From Kiritimatiellia bacterium (lineage in GTDB: Bacteria > Verrucomicrobiota > Kiritimatiellia > RFP12 > UBA1067), in contig JAFXEA010000447.1 in assembly GCA_017521065.1 (NCBI GenBank), positions 1 through 23,298 of the forward strand: 23,298 nucleotides of DNA. Direction: 5' to 3'. Position 1 is the stretch's first letter. The number at the start of each line of letters is the position of its first letter. Below are positions 1 through 10,100 of this stretch, piece by piece. The position numbers and the translations under genes are program-made. Under the pieces are notes generated by a model that saw only the letters and a list, made by a program, of their open reading frames with translations, searched no databases and was not told where the DNA came from.

Positions 1-3000
1 GAAACCGGCTTGAAGGAGAACTTCGCGGTGTCGTTCTTCTTTGTGAGCATCACCGTGGGCTGGATCTGGTCCCGCCCCGCCGGCATCATCTTCGCCCTGC
101 CGTAAAGCGAGGCGTCCGATACGTCCGAATAGCGTATCTTCGAGGACGTCACCACGTAGAGGTCGCGGAACGCGCCCCCATCCGAGATGCGCACCGAGGA
201 GATCGAGGGCTCCGGCTCGCCCCTCGCGGCCGTGATAGTCAGCCTGCCGCCGGCGAGCTTCACGTCAGGACCGCGTTTCGCGCCGCCGCCTGCGGCCCCC
301 GGAAGGACGGTCGACGTCGCCCGGGCCGCTTTCGAGAACCCGGAAACGTCAAGCGTCATCGGGGTGGAGGGATCGAGGAACACCATATGTCTCTCCAAAC
401 CCGGCAGCACTCCGGTGAACGCGCCGCCGGAGATGTCGGTCTTGGCCACACACTCCCTCCACGCCACCGTGACCTCCGCCGATGTGACGCCGTTCGTGCA
501 AGCGCCGAGAAGCGCCGGATCCACGCAGCGGAAGCGCAGGGCGTTCCCGCCGGGACGCACACGCCCCGTGAATACGCGCGGGTTCACCATGACCTCGGTG
601 GAGGCGGAGAAGCGCTCCACTTCCGCGATCGGCGCGTTCACGCGGACAAGATACGCGGTGCGCGCGCGGACCTCGTAGTCAAGCACCCTCTTGACGGGAC
701 GGAACGTCTTTCCTCCGTCGGTGGATATGTCGAGCGGGATATCCCTGCCGTCCACCGCGGTCGCGGAATATTCGGCGTGGACTATCGGATAGCAGCTTCT
801 CACCCGGTAGCAGAACGACCTGTCCTTCACGTCGCGGAAAGCGGGGTTGGAGGCGGAAGGCCTTCCGTCAAACACGACGAAGCCGTTGAGGTAATGCGGG
901 AAAAACCTGTCCATGCGGACCAGGATGTCCCGTTCGGGATCTTCGACCCTGGCATGGGTTTGCGACGAATAGTCTTCGCGGTAGCACGAACGACCGGGGA
1001 CCTCCCCCTTGTACCAGCGATGGATGTGGAGATCGTTCACGTGCCCGTCGTTGGCCTGCCATACGCGGAAGCGCTCGCCGGGGTTGAGGATCATCGCCAC
1101 CTTGCTCCTGTAGGACGGATTCTGCGCCGTGTACCCGCGGGTGTAGGTGCGTATGAAACTTCCGCAGTTTCCGCCGGTCCTGTTGTAGATGTAGGGCTGG
1201 TTCTCCGTGTCGCCGAGACAGGATGACGTTTCATTGTCCATGGAAGGAAAGAATCTCTGGGCCGAAAGGTCGTATATGTGGTTCTTTCCGTCGAAATGGA
1301 CCTGCTGGAACGAATGACCGTACCCCGAGGTCTGCGACGCGGGGCATCCGGCCACGCAGGCGAACAGGTTCGCCGCCATGTTGTTCAACGGACCGCACTC
1401 GAAGCCGCAGTAGCCGTTAAGCATCTCCAGGGCCTTGTACACCACGATCTCAGGCCTGTCGCTGTCCTCGGGGAACTTGACGCTGTGCTGCATGAAATAG
1501 TCGCTCGCGCCCAGCACGAACTGGAACACCGCATTGGCGCGCTCCCTGTCAGAAAGAGCCGGGTCGTTCGCCTTCAGCGAATCGAAGAGGTCGCCGAAAC
1601 TGCGGGGGTCGAATTCGCCGTTGTTGATAAGCGCGGGATACACGAGCGGTCCGGATCCGCCGTTCGATATCTCCACATACTCCGGAACGGTCTTCGGCGG
1701 ACAGGTCAACTCGACCGTGTCGCCGTCGTGCATGGTGAAGGTGCGCTTCACGATGCGGCGGGTGTATCTGAAGTCGTCCGCGGACGGAAGGTCGCGGTAG
1801 TTGAGATCGGACAGGACCTTTGCCGGATCGTTCCCGGGGATGATGCTTTCAGGCCAGTAGGGCGCTTTGCGTCCGTCGACGGAGAGAAGGTGCTCCACGC
1901 GGTCGTCCTTCGCGAACAGCGTACCCGGAATGAACCCGAACCCTCCGCCCGACACACCGTCGAACGAGCGGTCAAAGCCGAACATCGCGCGGGTGTCCGG
2001 ATCGACTGACAGGGTCGTCTCAGGACGGAATTCCCCGGAATATCTGCATACTGACGAGACGCGAAGGCCATCCAGCGCACCGACGAAGAACGGGGTCTCG
2101 CCGGGATCGCCCTTGGCTATCCTGCCGAGGCTGTAGTTTGCGCCCACATAGAACTCGAGAGGGATGCGCGCGTTCGGCGCAACCTCCCTGTTGTCCTTCA
2201 GGCTCCACGCGACGAACCCCTCGAGCGGCAGCGAGAATATCCGCCTGCCGTCGACGAACAGCTCCGCGGCCCCCGACGGATCCCACTGAACGGCCACATG
2301 ATGCCACACACCCGTCTTCAGTTCGCATTTCGCCGACTTGGCGAACCTCTTCCCCTTCCAGTCGAGGATGACAAAATCGAACATTCCCTTGGCGGGGACG
2401 TACTTGAGCGTCATCGCGTCGTTCTTGGGCAGGATGTTCCTGGATTCATTGGAGTTGTACCTGTGGTTTGCGGTGAATATGTTGTACGTCCGCTCCAGAC
2501 CGTTTGTCCACATGGGATTGAGCCACGCCTCGACCGTACCCTTCCTGTCGGGATAGAACACGTCCTCAAGTCTGCCCATCTGCTTTCCCTGCCCCCAGCA
2601 CGCATGGGAATGCGTGGCGTACCAGAACGCCCGGTCGCCGCCGAGAAGTATCGCCGTGTCGCCGGGCTTCCCCGACGGCCCCGGCACGAAGAACGAGTCG
2701 TTGTACCCCGGAAAAGGCAGATTCGCCGCCGGACGCACGGCGAGCTTCGTCAGACGCAGTGCAGGCAGCCTGTCGGAGGCGTTCTTCACGGGGAGACCGT
2801 ACTCGTCGAACTCCGTATCCAGGGACGCCATCTCGATGTTGACGACCACGCGGCGCGCCTTGGGGTGGATGCGCCCATCCTCGCGCAGACGCTGGAGCTT
2901 GCGTGGCGGGCGCATGTGACTGAGCCAGCGAGGATCGGAAAGCGCCTCCGGGAGAACGTTGCCGGCCGCGTCAAGCTGGTTGATGCATATCCTGCTTCCG

Positions 3001-3572
3001 GAAGTCAGCCGCGCGACGTTCTCGATGTCGATCTCGATGAACACGGGATGGCCGGCGGCCTCCCGCGGCACCTCGACCATATGAGAAACCCTTACCGTGC
3101 CAGGCCGCGACGCGGAGAAGACGATGCCGCCGTTCCCCGGGGAAGTCGCCTTTCCTCCGTTCGTGACTTTCCATCCGCCCACGGAATCCTTCGAGAGCGA
3201 TCCCGAAAAAAGATTGTCCACCCTTTCCGAAGGCGTTGCCGAAAGCTTTCCGGCACCGGTCTCGCAGGAGAGCGATTCCGTTCCCTTCGGCACGGTGAAA
3301 CGGAGACGGACCGTCCCCGGCATACGTCCCTCGAGGACTGTCACGGGAAGCCTCCTTTTCCCCGCAGGGGACAATGCCGAAACGGAGAACCCGCCGTTCT
3401 CCGGTATGCCATGCGACCTGGCGAGCTTCGAAGGCGATATCTCGACCTCCCACGGAACGGCGGTCGGGTACGAAGGGTTCCACTCCAGGGGCAGCGTTGC
3501 GGCATACGAACGGCAGAACGCCGCCGACACGGCGATGGCGCACGCGACCGCCGCCAGTTTCAGTTCATGCAT
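1..3572 (-). CDS. Large secreted protein with LamG-like and transglutaminase-like domains (partial)
   Basis: The frame is open from an ATG at 3572 to the left edge, giving 1190 visible codons without a stop; the C-terminus lies outside the window. An AGGA motif sits 8 nt before the ATG and overlaps the end of the upstream GH105 gene. Residues 1 to about 22 look like a signal peptide ending in SYA. Residues about 300-515 resemble a LamG/concanavalin A-like domain, with TVEAWLNP, GVWHHVAVQWD, AELFVDGRRI and GALDGLRVSS in the expected order. Residues about 690-790 resemble a transglutaminase core, with GFECGPLNNMAANLF, GYGHSFQQV and HIYDLSAQ giving a plausible Cys726-His753-Asp768 triad. The rest looks like beta-sandwich modules. 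It is probably the distal gene of the 7101-10109 operon. The substrate is unknown; it could be a peptidase, cross-linker or inactive binding protein. Confidence 0.85.
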   Translation of the reverse strand, partial: MHELKLAAVACAIAVSAAFCRSYAATLPLEWNPSYPTAVPWEVEISPSKLARSHGIPENGGFSVSALSPAGKRRLPVTVLEGRMPGTVRLRFTVPKGTESLSCETGAGKLSATPSERVDNLFSGSLSKDSVGGWKVTNGGKATSPGNGGIVFSASRPGTVRVSHMVEVPREAAGHPVFIEIDIENVARLTSGSRICINQLDAAGNVLPEALSDPRWLSHMRPPRKLQRLREDGRIHPKARRVVVNIEMASLDTEFDEYGLPVKNASDRLPALRLTKLAVRPAANLPFPGYNDSFFVPGPSGKPGDTAILLGGDRAFWYATHSHACWGQGKQMGRLEDVFYPDRKGTVEAWLNPMWTNGLERTYNIFTANHRYNSNESRNILPKNDAMTLKYVPAKGMFDFVILDWKGKRFAKSAKCELKTGVWHHVAVQWDPSGAAELFVDGRRIFSLPLEGFVAWSLKDNREVAPNARIPLEFYVGANYSLGRIAKGDPGETPFFVGALDGLRVSSVCRYSGEFRPETTLSVDPDTRAMFGFDRSFDGVSGGGFGFIPGTLFAKDDRVEHLLSVDGRKAPYWPESIIPGNDPAKVLSDLNYRDLPSADDFRYTRRIVKRTFTMHDGDTVELTCPPKTVPEYVEISNGGSGPLVYPALINNGEFDPRSFGDLFDSLKANDPALSDRERANAVFQFVLGASDYFMQHSVKFPEDSDRPEIVVYKALEMLNGYCGFECGPLNNMAANLFACVAGCPASQTSGYGHSFQQVHFDGKNHIYDLSAQRFFPSMDNETSSCLGDTENQPYIYNRTGGNCGSFIRTYTRGYTAQNPSYRSKVAMILNPGERFRVWQANDGHVNDLHIHRWYKGEVPGRSCYREDYSSQTHARVEDPERDILVRMDRFFPHYLNGFVVFDGRPSASNPAFRDVKDRSFCYRVRSCYPIVHAEYSATAVDGRDIPLDISTDGGKTFRPVKRVLDYEVRARTAYLVRVNAPIAEVERFSASTEVMVNPRVFTGRVRPGGNALRFRCVDPALLGACTNGVTSAEVTVAWRECVAKTDISGGAFTGVLPGLERHMVFLDPSTPMTLDVSGFSKAARATSTVLPGAAGGGAKRGPDVKLAGGRLTITAARGEPEPSISSVRISDGGAFRDLYVVTSSKIRYSDVSDASLYGRAKMMPAGRDQIQPTVMLTKKNDTAKFSFKPV

Positions 3573-3583
3573 GGCGAATCCTT

Positions 3584-4816
3584 TCAATCAGCCCGCTTTG
3601 CGGGGAGGGAGATGAGCTCGTTCACGCACCAGAGAAGCGGAGCCTGTCCATGGGGATCGCCGTTTATCTTCCTGCGGTCGTAATAGTACTGGCGATCGTT
3701 CTTCGCCCCCGTGCCGATGCACACGCCCGCGACGTTCCCGAGCTCATCCATCGTGGCGCATACGGCCAGATAGGCCTTTCTTGCGGCAGGGGCGTATTTC
3801 GCCGCGTCCAGCCAACCGTTCTTCACCCCCTTGATGAACGCGAAGGCGAACATGGCGGTGCCGGAGGTCTCCCCCCATGACCCGGGATCGTCTATGAGCT
3901 GTCCCCACATCCCGTCATCGCGCTGGAGCTCAATAAGCTTCTCCATCATCTTCACGTATCCGGCGAGGATCCTGTCGTAGTGGGCGTCTCCCGGCTTGAG
4001 GTACTGCAGGATCATCGGCATGCCCGCCGCCATCCATCCGTTGCCGCGACCCCACCTGAAAGGCACGTCGACGGCATGATTGAACAGCCCGTTCCCGAGC
4101 TGGAGCTTGTCGAGGTAGAACACCATCTCCTTGGCGGCACGGTCTATGTACATGCGTTTGCCGGTCGCACGGTACGCCTGGGTCTGAAGGACGTTGATCA
4201 TGTACATGTCGTCGATCCAAAGGCGCGTCTGTCCGGAATATCCCTGCCTGAGATACTCAAGCTGCTTCTCCGCCGGCACATAATGGCTTCTGAGACCCTT
4301 GAGGAAATTGTCGAGATCGTCCGGGCGCGGCGGCTCCCACTGGTCGTCGGCAAGGCGCAGCCCCATTTTGAGCGCCCGGTTGTCGCCCGTGAGGATCGCG
4401 ACCTCCAAGGGCACCGCGCCGAACACGTTGAAGTCGACATGGCGCATCTTGAGAACCCTGTTCTCCTTCGCGCCGCCGGGATAGAAAGGTTCGAGCATGC
4501 GCACCAGATCGCCCTCGAGCCGGCTGTCCTTCACCAGGGACGCGTACGTCAGGGCGTTGAGCCATATGCTCGCGACGGAATACGAGACGTTTATGCCCTG
4601 TCCGTAGGGGTACGGGGAGTTGAACCCCTTCGCCTGGTATTTGTCTGGCTCCGTGGACATGAACTGCCTTATGACCCGCATTCCGATCTTCACGGGATCG
4701 GCGTCGGCGGGAAAGTCGCCGAACGCCGCGGGACGCTCCGCGGCGGCGAGCGGCGCAAACGCCGCCATGCACATCACCGCACCTGCGGAACAGATCGCGC
4801 TCTTGCTGTTATTCAT
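3584..4816 (-). CDS. GH105-type unsaturated glycuronyl/rhamnogalacturonyl hydrolase, exported
   Basis: This 410-residue protein has the family's usual length plus a signal peptide (residues 1 to about 26, ending LAAA). The glycoside hydrolase family 88/105 signatures are clear: WIDDMYM at 200-206 with the presumed catalytic Asp (202 or 203), His247, RWGRGNGW at 254-261 and ETSGTAMF at 316-323. Family members (YteR/YesR type) are alpha/alpha-barrels that hydrate and release the 4,5-unsaturated uronic acid left by polysaccharide lyases. The export signal implies periplasmic or surface action. The start at 4816 follows GAGGAG by 9 nt. The gene lies 63 bp after the beta-helix gene and 11 bp before the LamG-transglutaminase gene, so it probably shares their transcript. 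Pairing with a beta-helix protein fits a lyase-then-hydrolase order, but the sugar (rhamnogalacturonan, ulvan-like or other) cannot be told from sequence. Confidence 0.93.
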   Translation of the reverse strand: MNNSKSAICSAGAVMCMAAFAPLAAAERPAAFGDFPADADPVKIGMRVIRQFMSTEPDKYQAKGFNSPYPYGQGINVSYSVASIWLNALTYASLVKDSRLEGDLVRMLEPFYPGGAKENRVLKMRHVDFNVFGAVPLEVAILTGDNRALKMGLRLADDQWEPPRPDDLDNFLKGLRSHYVPAEKQLEYLRQGYSGQTRLWIDDMYMINVLQTQAYRATGKRMYIDRAAKEMVFYLDKLQLGNGLFNHAVDVPFRWGRGNGWMAAGMPMILQYLKPGDAHYDRILAGYVKMMEKLIELQRDDGMWGQLIDDPGSWGETSGTAMFAFAFIKGVKNGWLDAAKYAPAARKAYLAVCATMDELGNVAGVCIGTGAKNDRQYYYDRRKINGDPHGQAPLLWCVNELISLPAKRAD

Positions 4817-4879
4817 CTGTCATCACTCCTCTTGCACACGATAAAACGCATTGTCTCTGCATGGCTCCGCGCATGTCCG

Positions 4880-7078
4880 TCACTTCGGACTGAACGCCGT
4901 CGGCACGGTCGTCAGGGCGGCACCGGTTACGTTGAATCGGATCTTCCCCGCCTGCCGCACTTCAAGCGTATGGCGCCCGGGCTCCAGATCGAAATGCCGC
5001 GTGATTCCGTCCCAGCGGGAACCCTGCCCGGGACGGATCAGCGACCATGCGGGATATGCGCTCCAGAGGCACAGCAGTGACGGCTTGTAGTCACCGCCGT
5101 CGATCGACACCTCGGGCTTCGGAAACGCCCCGTTCACCGCCTGCGCCCGCACGAAGAACCAGTAGCGGCCCGGCTTTTTCACGTCGAACCGGAACATCGT
5201 CGCATCGCCGTTCGTCTCGGGAGCGGCGTACATGGTTCCGTCGGACGGCGGAACCGGTCTGGCCGGGATCTCGTGATCCGTTCTCTCGCACTTCACCGAC
5301 ACGCATCGCGACAGCCCTTCCGGCGTCCTCACGATGAACGCCGACCGCCAGTGGCGGCGTCCCCTCATCCTCGCGGCGTCAAAGGACACCTCGAAACGCA
5401 CCTCGCCGCCGGGAGGGATCACACCCTCCGACGGACGGATATCGAACCAATCCGCGTCGAAGGACTTGCGCACACGGAACGGGATCGGGGAGGACGAGCC
5501 GGATCTGGCCGTGACGGTCCTGCGCGACGGCTCCGCGACGTCCCCCTTGACGGCCACGCCGTCTATGCGCCCAGTATCGAGCATGAACCCGACAGGCCTC
5601 ACCGGGAACCGCGCGAGCGTTTCCTGCGGAGGTTCTTTCATCCGCCGGTTGTCCCTGATGTCCCAGCGCGAAGTCGCGCCCTGCCTTATGCAGAACTCCC
5701 CGGAATCCTGGTACACGTTGCGCCATATCGCGGCATACGGGGCATACCACCAGGGATCGAACGTGGCGGTCTTTATCGACGCGTTCATGAAGCCGAACTC
5801 GTCCCCCATCCCGGAGAAGAGGTTGTCCATCACATACACCGGACTGACGCAGCAACCCTGGATGGAGACTCCGCTGAACGAGGATTCGAAACGGTTCCAG
5901 AAGCACCGGACGTTCTGCTGCCCCCCGTCGAGCTCGATGTTGTCGTCGCTGCAGTAGATCATGAAGTTGCCGTACACGTCGGCATCCTGGTTGAAACCCC
6001 CGTCGGCGATGAAGTTGCCGGCGCCCTCCACGGCGTCGTTGTAGCGGTGGTTGTCCGAACCTGTGAAGTCGCAGTAGCGTATCACGCACGAATGGTCGGG
6101 ATACGCCATCAGCACCGACGACGGTCCCGCGGGGTGGGAATAGAGCCAGCTGTTCGCGTGTCCGCGCGGGTCATGCACATAGCAGCGCTCTATCACGATC
6201 TCGGAGGCTCCGCGGTCGACGCGCATGGCGGCATCGTAGTTGATAAGCACGGGACGATCGGCCGTGGAGCGCTTTTCGTCGAGGAACCTGCCGCCGCCGC
6301 AGGTCTTCGGAAACGTCTCGAAGTTCTGCGGCCCCGTCCGCCCCCATCCGTGGAACTCGCAGTTCCGAATCCGGACGGCACGGGAATTCATGATGAAGAG
6401 AGGCTCGTCCTTTTCGCCGCCGCCGCCCTCGAAGACGATGTTCTCGACAAGCACGTGCTCCGCGCCGTCTATCTCGACGATCCGTTCCATCATGTCGCGG
6501 CCGCCGAGCCGCTTCCCCGGCGGGACCGTGTAGCGGATCCATCCGTCGGGGCTCCCCTTCCCCGAGATCCTTATCGGATATTCGGCGGTGGCGGGATCTA
6601 TGACGACCGTCTTCGCCACCGGAACGTCGCTGCTCCACGTGCGGAATCCGCCGGAGGCGAGAGTCTCCCCTCCAAGCACGACACGCATTTCGTATCCCGT
6701 GTCCTCCTCGAGATAGAGGATCGATCCCCGGACGTTCCCCGTATCCTTGAACCAGAGCGGCGCCGGCGCGGTCTTCCATGCCGGATCGCCGGCCTTGCGG
6801 TACTCGAAAGCCACGCCCGGACGCTCACGGCCGGAGCCCCAAGCGACTCCGCAGCCATTGAACGTCGGACGGAGACGCAGCTCGCCTTCCTTTACGGATT
6901 TGACCATCTCCCGCCTGACCTCGAGCGTGGGCGGCATGCGTGAACGCTGCCATGCCGTGAGCTTGAACCCAGGAGGCGGGGTGTCATGTCCGGAGGCGGC
7001 GAAGGCTCCCGCCGGAGCGAAGGAAAGTGCGGCCGCGAACAGTGCCGCAAAACAACCGAAGGAAATCCCAGATTTCAT
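4880..7078 (-). CDS. Secreted right-handed parallel beta-helix protein (candidate polysaccharide-active)
   Basis: The product has 732 residues. Residues 1 to about 27 form a signal peptide (hydrophobic core, ending AFA-AS). Residues about 60-145 look like a fibronectin III-like beta-sandwich (RPTFNGCGVAW, GYEMRVVLGG, GGFRTWSSD). Residues about 150-490 show the repeated short strands and turns of a right-handed beta-helix, such as VLVENIVFEGG, VRIRNCEFHGW, IVIERCYVHD, CVIRYCDFTGS and NIELDGGQQNVRCFWNRF. Residues about 530-610 resemble an Ig-like module (DWFDIRPSEGVIPPGGEVRFEVSFD). Residues about 620-725 look like a carbohydrate-binding jelly roll (GRYWFFVRAQ, PGRHTLEVRQAG). This fold houses pectate lyases, epimerases and glycosidases, and I cannot assign a catalytic residue. 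It lies 22 bp after the surface-repeat gene and upstream of GH105, so a lyase role is plausible but unproven. Confidence 0.88.
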   Translation of the reverse strand: MKSGISFGCFAALFAAALSFAPAGAFAASGHDTPPPGFKLTAWQRSRMPPTLEVRREMVKSVKEGELRLRPTFNGCGVAWGSGRERPGVAFEYRKAGDPAWKTAPAPLWFKDTGNVRGSILYLEEDTGYEMRVVLGGETLASGGFRTWSSDVPVAKTVVIDPATAEYPIRISGKGSPDGWIRYTVPPGKRLGGRDMMERIVEIDGAEHVLVENIVFEGGGGEKDEPLFIMNSRAVRIRNCEFHGWGRTGPQNFETFPKTCGGGRFLDEKRSTADRPVLINYDAAMRVDRGASEIVIERCYVHDPRGHANSWLYSHPAGPSSVLMAYPDHSCVIRYCDFTGSDNHRYNDAVEGAGNFIADGGFNQDADVYGNFMIYCSDDNIELDGGQQNVRCFWNRFESSFSGVSIQGCCVSPVYVMDNLFSGMGDEFGFMNASIKTATFDPWWYAPYAAIWRNVYQDSGEFCIRQGATSRWDIRDNRRMKEPPQETLARFPVRPVGFMLDTGRIDGVAVKGDVAEPSRRTVTARSGSSSPIPFRVRKSFDADWFDIRPSEGVIPPGGEVRFEVSFDAARMRGRRHWRSAFIVRTPEGLSRCVSVKCERTDHEIPARPVPPSDGTMYAAPETNGDATMFRFDVKKPGRYWFFVRAQAVNGAFPKPEVSIDGGDYKPSLLCLWSAYPAWSLIRPGQGSRWDGITRHFDLEPGRHTLEVRQAGKIRFNVTGAALTTVPTAFSPK

Positions 7079-7100
7079 ATCCGTTACCTTTAATATCCGA

Positions 7101-10100
7101 TCATCTCAGGCTTACGACGGTTCCGTGCGCTTTCACCCTGAGGACACCACCGTTTGCCGGGAAGTGGGACGCGTAGCGGTTCCTGTTGACGCCCTGGACG
7201 CCAGATGCGCCGTAGACGCCGCAGGGCAGACGGTTCCCGTCCGCATCCCACGCGTAATCGACGGTCTGCGCACAGCCAGAGGGAATGTCAATCATCCACC
7301 CGTCCTCATCCTCGCCAAGATTGAACTGCACGAAACTGCCGTTGAAACGGTTGGCTCCGCCCAGCCTCAAGGTGCCGGAACCGCTCACGAATACGTTCGT
7401 GCCGTTGCGCCACGTGGCGTCGGAGGCGATTTCAAGCACGCCGCTCTCCACCGCGATGTCGCCGCAGCTGGTGAAGTCGCGTCCGGTCAACGTGAACGTG
7501 CCGGCGCCGCGCTTGAGGAACCCTGCGCCGCCCTCGACCTTCGCCGAGAGATTTGCCGTGTTTCCCTCGGGATCGTTTATCACGATGCATGACGGATATC
7601 CGCCGGTTATCTTGCCGAGAGAGCCGTATACGCGGCAGAAGCTCTGCGTCGTGTCGTTCAGGTTGATGGTGCCGCCCGCAGGATAGCTCGTCACGCCCGT
7701 AAGATCCAGCCGCGCCGCCGAATTCGTGTTCGCGTAGGAGACCCCGAAGTTGAGCGTCGCCCGCTGCCTCACGAAAATCTGCGGACACGACCCCTGCGAT
7801 TCGATCGTGGTGTCGAGATCGAAGTTGCCGGTGTATCCGACACAGAGATACTCCGTGGTCGACCAGGGGGCGTTGCGGATGATCACCGACACACGGGCGT
7901 CATTGGCAGTAAATCCGCAGAGATTCATCTTTCCGCGTACATTGAAACCGCCTTCGAACACGACGGTAGCGCCACTCTCAAAAAAGAAATTGCGGGCCCT
8001 CACCGTCCAGACAAACCCCTTGAACACCGTTGTCGAGCCGCCCAGGAACCTGAAGTTCGAATATCCCGAAGCGTCGATGTAAACGTCTTTTGCGATCTCT
8101 CCCCCGTCGAACCAGACAGGGGCCTCGCCCGACACCAAACGTACCGCGTTCGCGTTGTCCCCGTTGCCGGCGGGGCCTATGTCGCCCGCCAGACGGATCG
8201 TGCCCGACTTGAACTCCAGCGCACCGGCGAGATCGCTCTCGCCCGAGACAACCAGAGTGCCGGCGCCCTCCTTCACCAGACAGTACGCGGAATCGGCGGA
8301 ATGGACTCCGTTAGTCAGAAGAACGGTGTCGCTCCCCGGCACCGACCACACGGAGTCCGAATCCAGTTTGACGGGGACTCCGAAAACATACCTGTTGGTC
8401 ACGCTGCCGTCCGTCGCGTCATTCTCGAACGTGGCATTTCCACCGAGCTCGATGAACGCGTCGTCCGCGGCCTTGGAGAACGAGAACCCCGCTCCGTCGA
8501 CAGGCGCTTTCACGCGCATGGCGGACAGACGCACGCCGCATCCGACATCGGCGTTGCTCCCGGCGGACGCGAAAAACGCTTTCGTGGAGCCGTAAAGCAG
8601 GTCCGGCAGGGTTCCGCCCCAGTTCGCCTTCTCCATGATAGACTCGTTCGCATCTCCCCCTCCAGCGGTCCAGGCGACCTCGGACGGGGAAGGCAGGACA
8701 ATTACGCCGCCCTTGATCTGGTCGAGGCTGGAGGAATCCAACACCCCGCCGGTGCAGGGCTCGCCGTTGACGGTGAGCGAGGCGACCCTGAGCCGCATGT
8801 CCGCAGGCAAGGTCAGCTCCGCACCGGCCCCGAGTTCCAGTTCGAGCGTTCCGTCGGCGAACGGCTTGGTCGCGCCCTCGGACACGGTGAACTTTCCGTC
8901 CAGCACTAGTTTCGTGCATCCGGAGAACGCCGTGCCTCCCGTTGTGTCTATGAACAGGCTCCCGTTCGGTCCGACCGTGACCTGCTGCACCGCGGGGAAA
9001 GCCGAAGTCGTGCACACGCGCATCACGCCGTTGCTCACCATGATGTCTCCGCTGAGTTCATGCCGGCGATCCTCGAATTTCTGCACGAAGGAATCCCCGA
9101 ACGAGGTCGCGTCTATAAGAAGATCGAACGGGCCCTGGAACTTGTGCAGGCAAACGAACTCCCCCTCGTCCCCGGTCACGGTGACGGTTGTCGCCGCATA
9201 GGATATGAACAACGACCCTCTGTCGCTGACGTTCTTCGGAAGATACTGGCTCCCCATCTCCCGCCTGTAGTCGAACGACTTCACGTTCATTTTCTTGCCG
9301 TTTAGGTTGTAGAATCCCCTGGCCGCGTTCTCCCAGTTCTGCTCCAGATATATCTGTGCCCCGCCGAATGCCTGATCGGCCTTGGCGACGATCGGCGAGG
9401 ATCGCGTGTATATCTTTCCGATTTTGTTCCCGCCGTTCCATATCTGGACGCTCTGATACTGGTTATATCCGTGGGGAGATACGTACACCACGGGCACATC
9501 CAGCTTCCCCTTCAGATCGAACGTAGCCCATGAGCCGATGCCGAGGGTGCCGGCGGTCAGCGTGATGGCGCCGCCGAGCGTGACATTCCTGGAAGTGCTC
9601 ATGTCATCGGCGGACAAACCGTAGTACACGAAGAAATCCGTATCGGAGGTGATGGAACCCGATAGGGTCACCGGGCCGCCGAGTATCACGATGGCCGGAT
9701 CGATTGCGTCCGAAGCCTTTCCCGTGAAAGTGACGGGATTCTTGAACTCCGCCTCGGCGTCGACCTCGATTATCAGCTGACGCTTCTGATCGCCGGAAAA
9801 GGCGATCACGCCGGAGTCTGCGCCGAGAGCTCCGGCGGCTGTCGCCTTCACGCATCCGCGCTGAATGCTTATGCCTCCCGTGAAGCTGTTCGCCGGGTTG
9901 GAAAGCACCAGCGTACCGGCCCCGCTCTTCGTTATGGAACTCGTGCCCGAGATGACCCCCGAATACTCGACGGTCTCTCCGGACGGCACATCGATGGTCA
10001 ACGCCTCGTCGACATGGTTAGACGAATCATTGCCCCATGCAAACGCGCCGTAAAGACTTACGGCAAGCACACAAGCCAGCCTGAACCGGCAAACCTTATT

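Noticed and set aside
5273..6943. Plus-strand open frame of 556 codons, plus similar long ones at 2298-3683, 387-1226 and 3980-5080
   Set aside because: They are antisense to genes with clear domains and ribosome sites, are rich in Arg/His/Pro as expected from mirrored G+C-rich codons, and show no recognisable motif.
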